Below, piece after piece: positions 59,664 through 64,000 of a DNA stretch of 64,000 bases; within the stretch, counting starts at the first letter, position 1; the number at the start of each line of letters is the position of its first letter. The notes under the pieces were generated by a model. It made no database searches. It was not told the DNA's origin and worked only from the letters and a program-made list of their open reading frames with translations. The position numbers and the translations under genes were made by a program. Source of the stretch: Tetrastigma voinierianum. Lineage: Eukaryota; Streptophyta; Magnoliopsida; Vitales; Vitaceae. The stretch is from assembly GCA_016808115.1 (NCBI GenBank), contig JAEQBH010000034.1, positions 1 to 64,000 on the forward strand, written 5' to 3'.

Positions 59664-60011
59664 TCAAGGCCAGTAAAAATAAATAAATAAAGTTTCAAGA
59701 CAAAGTAAAACATATACGAAAACAAAGTAAGGTTTACCCCGCTGTCCACAAGCCTGAGCTGGTTGCTTAGGAATCTGGACAGCTTTGACAGCGATACGAA
59801 TGGGATCGGAAGAACCCAGCATCCTCTGGTTTGTTTCAGAATCCAACAAAAACTCCTCCGCCGCCCCTGTGTCTCCGACCAGACAGTACTCCGGCAACGG
59901 CGACACGGCGGTGGCTCTACAGACATGTGGCTGGAGGAGCATGATGAGAATGAGTACTGTTGTTGCCTGCAAAGAAGGCCCTCTTGATCTCACTTCTTCA
60001 TGAACCCCCAT
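59664..60011 (-). pseudogene. RALF-like peptide precursor, copy D, 3' truncated
   Basis: The ATG at 60009-60011 aligns with that of copy C. A signal peptide (hydrophobic TTVLILIMLLQ, ending PHVCRA), a prodomain and AAEEFLLDSETNQRML follow in one uninterrupted frame, then ACGQRGKPY with the first mature cysteine. Immediately after, homology stops and the frame runs into a hydrophobic tail (FVFVYVLLCLETLFIYFYW). The other three cysteines are not found downstream to 59400. The processing site is also changed: the first Arg of RRML is Gln, removing the dibasic RRxL site. The 115-codon frame is open and has the best TATA box, so it could be transcribed, but a normal peptide is not possible. An intron donor at 'ggtaaacc' is a less likely explanation, because copy B reads through the same site. 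Confidence 0.65.
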
Positions 60012-60044
60012 ATTTTGATGTCCATGGAGGGAGCCTGCAAGGGT

Positions 60045-60054
60045 GTTTATATAG
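60045..60054 (-). promoter_or_regulatory. TATA box of copy D
   Basis: The minus strand reads ctatataaac, a near-perfect plant TATA box, about 35 bp upstream of the aligned ATG. This would place transcription start almost at the ATG, so the leader would be very short or a different start is used. Confidence 0.45.
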
Positions 60055-60059
60055 GAGAA

Positions 60060-60860
60060 AAGAGACGGATATTATAAAGGGAAAATTATGTATAAGGTTC
60101 ACAAATTCAAAATAATTAGACATTCATCATCAATATTTGGGTATTCATGATTCAAGCTATCCATATAAAAAATAATTAAGATTTTGTCAACGTATTATCA
60201 TAATCCAAGAATGATATCATAATAAATTACGATACAAGATCGACTAGCTTATTATAAGATATCGACACTTAAATATTTTTTGCGAATAACCTAATCATGA
60301 ATAATTCACTCTAACTATATTTCATTCAATTATTTTCTCAAATCGATAAATTCATACCCACTTTTTCCTATTATATTATAAAATGGGAAAATATGCTTGA
60401 GGGCCTCGTCAGCCTTTATCTCACAGCTCCATAAAAATCCAAATTAAGCCTCCAAACCTATAACACCATCTATAATCCCCACCCTGACATGCCCACGCAC
60501 CCATCCTCTTTCTCCCACTACCCCCCCAACTCCAAATTTTCTTTATTATTTTGTTGTGTTTTCCATCTTTCAAATAAATTAAAATTTTATAATTTTAATT
60601 AATTTATTTTTATTAAAATTTTATTTTGTGCAATCAATATAGTAAAATAAATTAAATTTTAATATATAAATATATTAGTAATATTCTAAATAATATGAAT
60701 TTAATATTCACCATTATTATTAATTTTTCATTAAATAAAATTAAAGATATTTAATAATATTATGATTTTATTTATTTTTAAATAGTTTAAAACCTATGCT
60801 TAGCACACATTTTTATTAACATTTTTTCAAAGGTTTAGGTTTATAAAAATTTAAAACACA
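60060..60860. other. AT-rich upstream spacer of copy D
   Basis: No gene or recognised repeat. A C-rich stretch lies at 60475-60530. Confidence 0.3.
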
Positions 60861-60863
60861 TGA

Positions 60864-60876
60864 ATATATATATACA

Positions 60877-60956
<80 letters not shown>
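60864..60956. repeat. (AT)n microsatellite
   Basis: A short AT tract, tacatgaa, then a long pure AT tract to 60956. Confidence 0.9.
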
Positions 60957-60959
<3 letters not shown>

Positions 60960-61249
60960 AATCACTATACTTAGGGGAATATGAGAAAAGAGAGGGATAC
61001 ATAAAAACGAAACAGTATGACCCCATGACTCACAATAGGACCACTATAATTATTAGGGGTGAGCATTGTTCCTTTGTTACTACATGACGAATGCATATAT
61101 ATATATAGAGGGCCACTGTAATTATTAGGGGAATATGAGAAAAGAGAGGGATACATAAAAACGAAACAGTATGACCCCATGACTCACATAGGACCACTAT
61201 AATTATTAGGGGTGAGCATTGTTCTTTTGTTACTACATGACGAATGCAT
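60957..61249. repeat. 153 bp tandem duplication
   Basis: Two nearly identical units, with 'ttaggggaatatgagaaaag' starting at 60971 and 61124, both ending in 'gacgaatgcat' (61096 and 61249). The first follows the AT tract, and a short tatatatata joins the two. The unit carries attattaggggtgagca and related aggg words. It may be a MITE or Helitron-end derivative; no TIR was established. Confidence 0.75.
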
Positions 61250-61259
61250 TGAACCAAAA

Positions 61260-63044
<1,785 letters not shown>

Positions 63045-63045
<1 letters not shown>

Positions 63046-63600
63046 TAATGTCATGATCCTTAAAATCATCCCATCATCAATTTTATTTAAAAGCCCTGTT
63101 TGGCAAAGTACAATAATGATTAATTCATTGGGATAAACTTTATGTTAGGGAAATGTAATTTACTTCCTGAATCCTCCTTCCCGAGGCTCTTAAAAGCTAA
63201 TGTTTTATAAATCCATATTTTATATATTAAAATAAATAAATAACTTTTATCTAAATTTTGACTAACATTAGAGCTTGTGGAGAGTTAAAATCTCTAATGG
63301 TTGAATACAGGTAATACTCAAAATATCTCGTTTACCTTTTAAAACGCAATCCAATGTCTATTTATCTAAACACTAACCGCCACTCATTTCTTTTTATCTC
63401 ATTTTTTTCTTTTAGCCCGGCCCTTTTTTGTTAAGCAAAGATGGGTGAATTTTTAGTCATTTTGACCTTAAATCACCCCTTTATATTTCTTTTATCGTTT
63501 CTTCTCAATAAAATGATTATTTCACATAGATCTAAGTTTTTATTTTTATGATTTCATTAAGACATGTTACAGCATTGCCATTGCATTATTGTTTTGATAC
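63045..63600. repeat. array landmarks at the right end (unit 6)
   Basis: 63045-63210 ('catgatcc', 'ccctgtttggcaaagta', 'attcattgggataaact', 'ctcttaaaag') matches 4690-4873 and 13460-13600. 63430-63600 ('aaatcacccctttata', 'ttatttcacat') matches the head of the A-tailed repeat at 24590. These show that the array continues past the window end. Confidence 0.5.
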
Positions 63601-63640
63601 AATAATGAGTAATCTCAAACAATAAAACATATTTGATCAG

Positions 63641-63795
63641 GAGAAAGACATCAAACTAAGGACAACATTAACATGCTACTAGATATTTACAAGTTTTTCG
63701 GGCACCAAGCGAGGACAACGAAGGCAAAGATTGCACTAGATACTGCAAGGCAATTAAATCGAAAAGCAAGAAAAGGTGAAGAAGATTATAAATGA
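63641..63795 (+). CDS. possible 3' terminal exon of an unidentified gene
   Basis: After an AG at 63639-63640 (tttgatcag) an open stretch runs to TGA at 63793-63795. It encodes about 50 residues including MLLDIYKFFGHQARTTKAKI, an amphipathic, basic C-terminal segment ending KGEEDYK. The codon choice and residue mix look more like real protein than surrounding sequence. There is no upstream exon in view, the acceptor has a poor pyrimidine tract, and a start at the internal ATG (63673) would give only 40 residues. No family recognised. The sequence after the stop could be the 3' UTR, with a 44 bp duplication. Confidence 0.3.
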
Positions 63796-63896
63796 AACAA
63801 ACAAGTGATGGAGAACTGTAAGCCAGCCAGTCATTGTTGGAGTTTCCTTCGCTTTTGAATTAAAATTAAAATACTTTATGGGATTAATTATTAGTG

Positions 63897-63982
63897 AATG
63901 GTAGTACAAATGGCTTTAATGCCATTTGAAGTTAATTGTTTAAATGGTAGTACAAATGGTTTAATGCCATTTATAGGCCATT
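63897..63982. repeat. ~44 bp tandem duplication with internal inverted repeat
   Basis: Two units start 'aatggtagtacaaatgg' at about 63897 and 63943. Each contains aaatggc or aaatggt and gccattt, so each can form a short hairpin. Confidence 0.6.
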
Positions 63983-64000
63983 TCTTTTTCTGCTTAATTA

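Noticed and set aside
59700..59730. An intron in copy D starting at ggtaaacc that would restore the missing cysteines
   Set aside because: No exon with the cysteine tail is found downstream to 59400, and copy B reads through the equivalent bases as coding sequence.

Overview
This window looks like nuclear DNA from a flowering plant, most likely a eudicot. It is AT-rich, has long (AT)n microsatellites, and is packed with nested plant transposable elements (Ty3/gypsy LTR retrotransposons, a CACTA DNA transposon, a MITE, SINE-like sequences). The few gene-derived pieces are plant-specific: RALF-like cysteine-rich peptide precursors and a starch synthase III fragment. The repeat types resemble those I associate with grapevine relatives, but that is inference. 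I find no convincing intact protein-coding gene longer than about 120 codons. Most short open frames here are chance.

The backbone is a decayed tandem array of units that each carry a RALF-like peptide gene on the minus strand. Coding remnants lie at 728-1098 (A), 10940-11309 (B), 25474-25566 (E, 3' end only), 52730-53116 (C) and 59664-60011 (D). A sixth unit (49349-49619) keeps only the 3' flank. All units share orientation and parts of the same flanks: an A-tailed repeat or MITE, the 3' flank, the RALF-like gene, a promoter block, a 'TTTGGCAAAG' spacer block and a fossil minus-strand gypsy protease. Every coding copy is damaged: A by frameshifts, B by one frameshift, C by one in-frame TGA, D by loss of its last three cysteines, E by a 5' deletion.

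Layout. 1-4.7 kb: unit 1 with RALF copy A, a GC-rich island and a two-exon starch synthase III fragment. 4.87-8.69 kb: a 3.8 kb LTR-like block, duplicated at 43.66-47.47 kb with essentially the same length. 8.7-17.5 kb: protease fossil, RALF copy B, a second protease fossil and an AGGCCCA minisatellite. 17,480-22,521: a 5,042 bp CACTA element with a TGT target-site duplication. 22.6-25.6 kb: another protease fossil, an A-tailed repeat and RALF fragment E. 25.56-43.66 kb: a degenerate Tat-like gypsy element with pol remnants at 36.3-38.5 kb and a ~100 bp tandem repeat in its 3' region. Nested inside it at 27.39-35.89 kb is a short non-autonomous LTR retrotransposon in an LTR-internal-LTR-internal-LTR arrangement. 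47.5-52.6 kb: two tandem sub-units. 52.7-53.4 kb: RALF copy C. 53.6-57.2 kb: LTR-retrotransposon-derived sequence with ~190 bp tandem repeats. 59.7-60.1 kb: RALF copy D. 60.9-64 kb: AT-rich repeats and a possible 3' terminal exon of an unidentified gene.

The main biological story is birth-and-death decay of a local secreted-peptide family, with transposon insertions and deletions at several unit junctions. No metabolic or operon-like cooperation between genes is visible.
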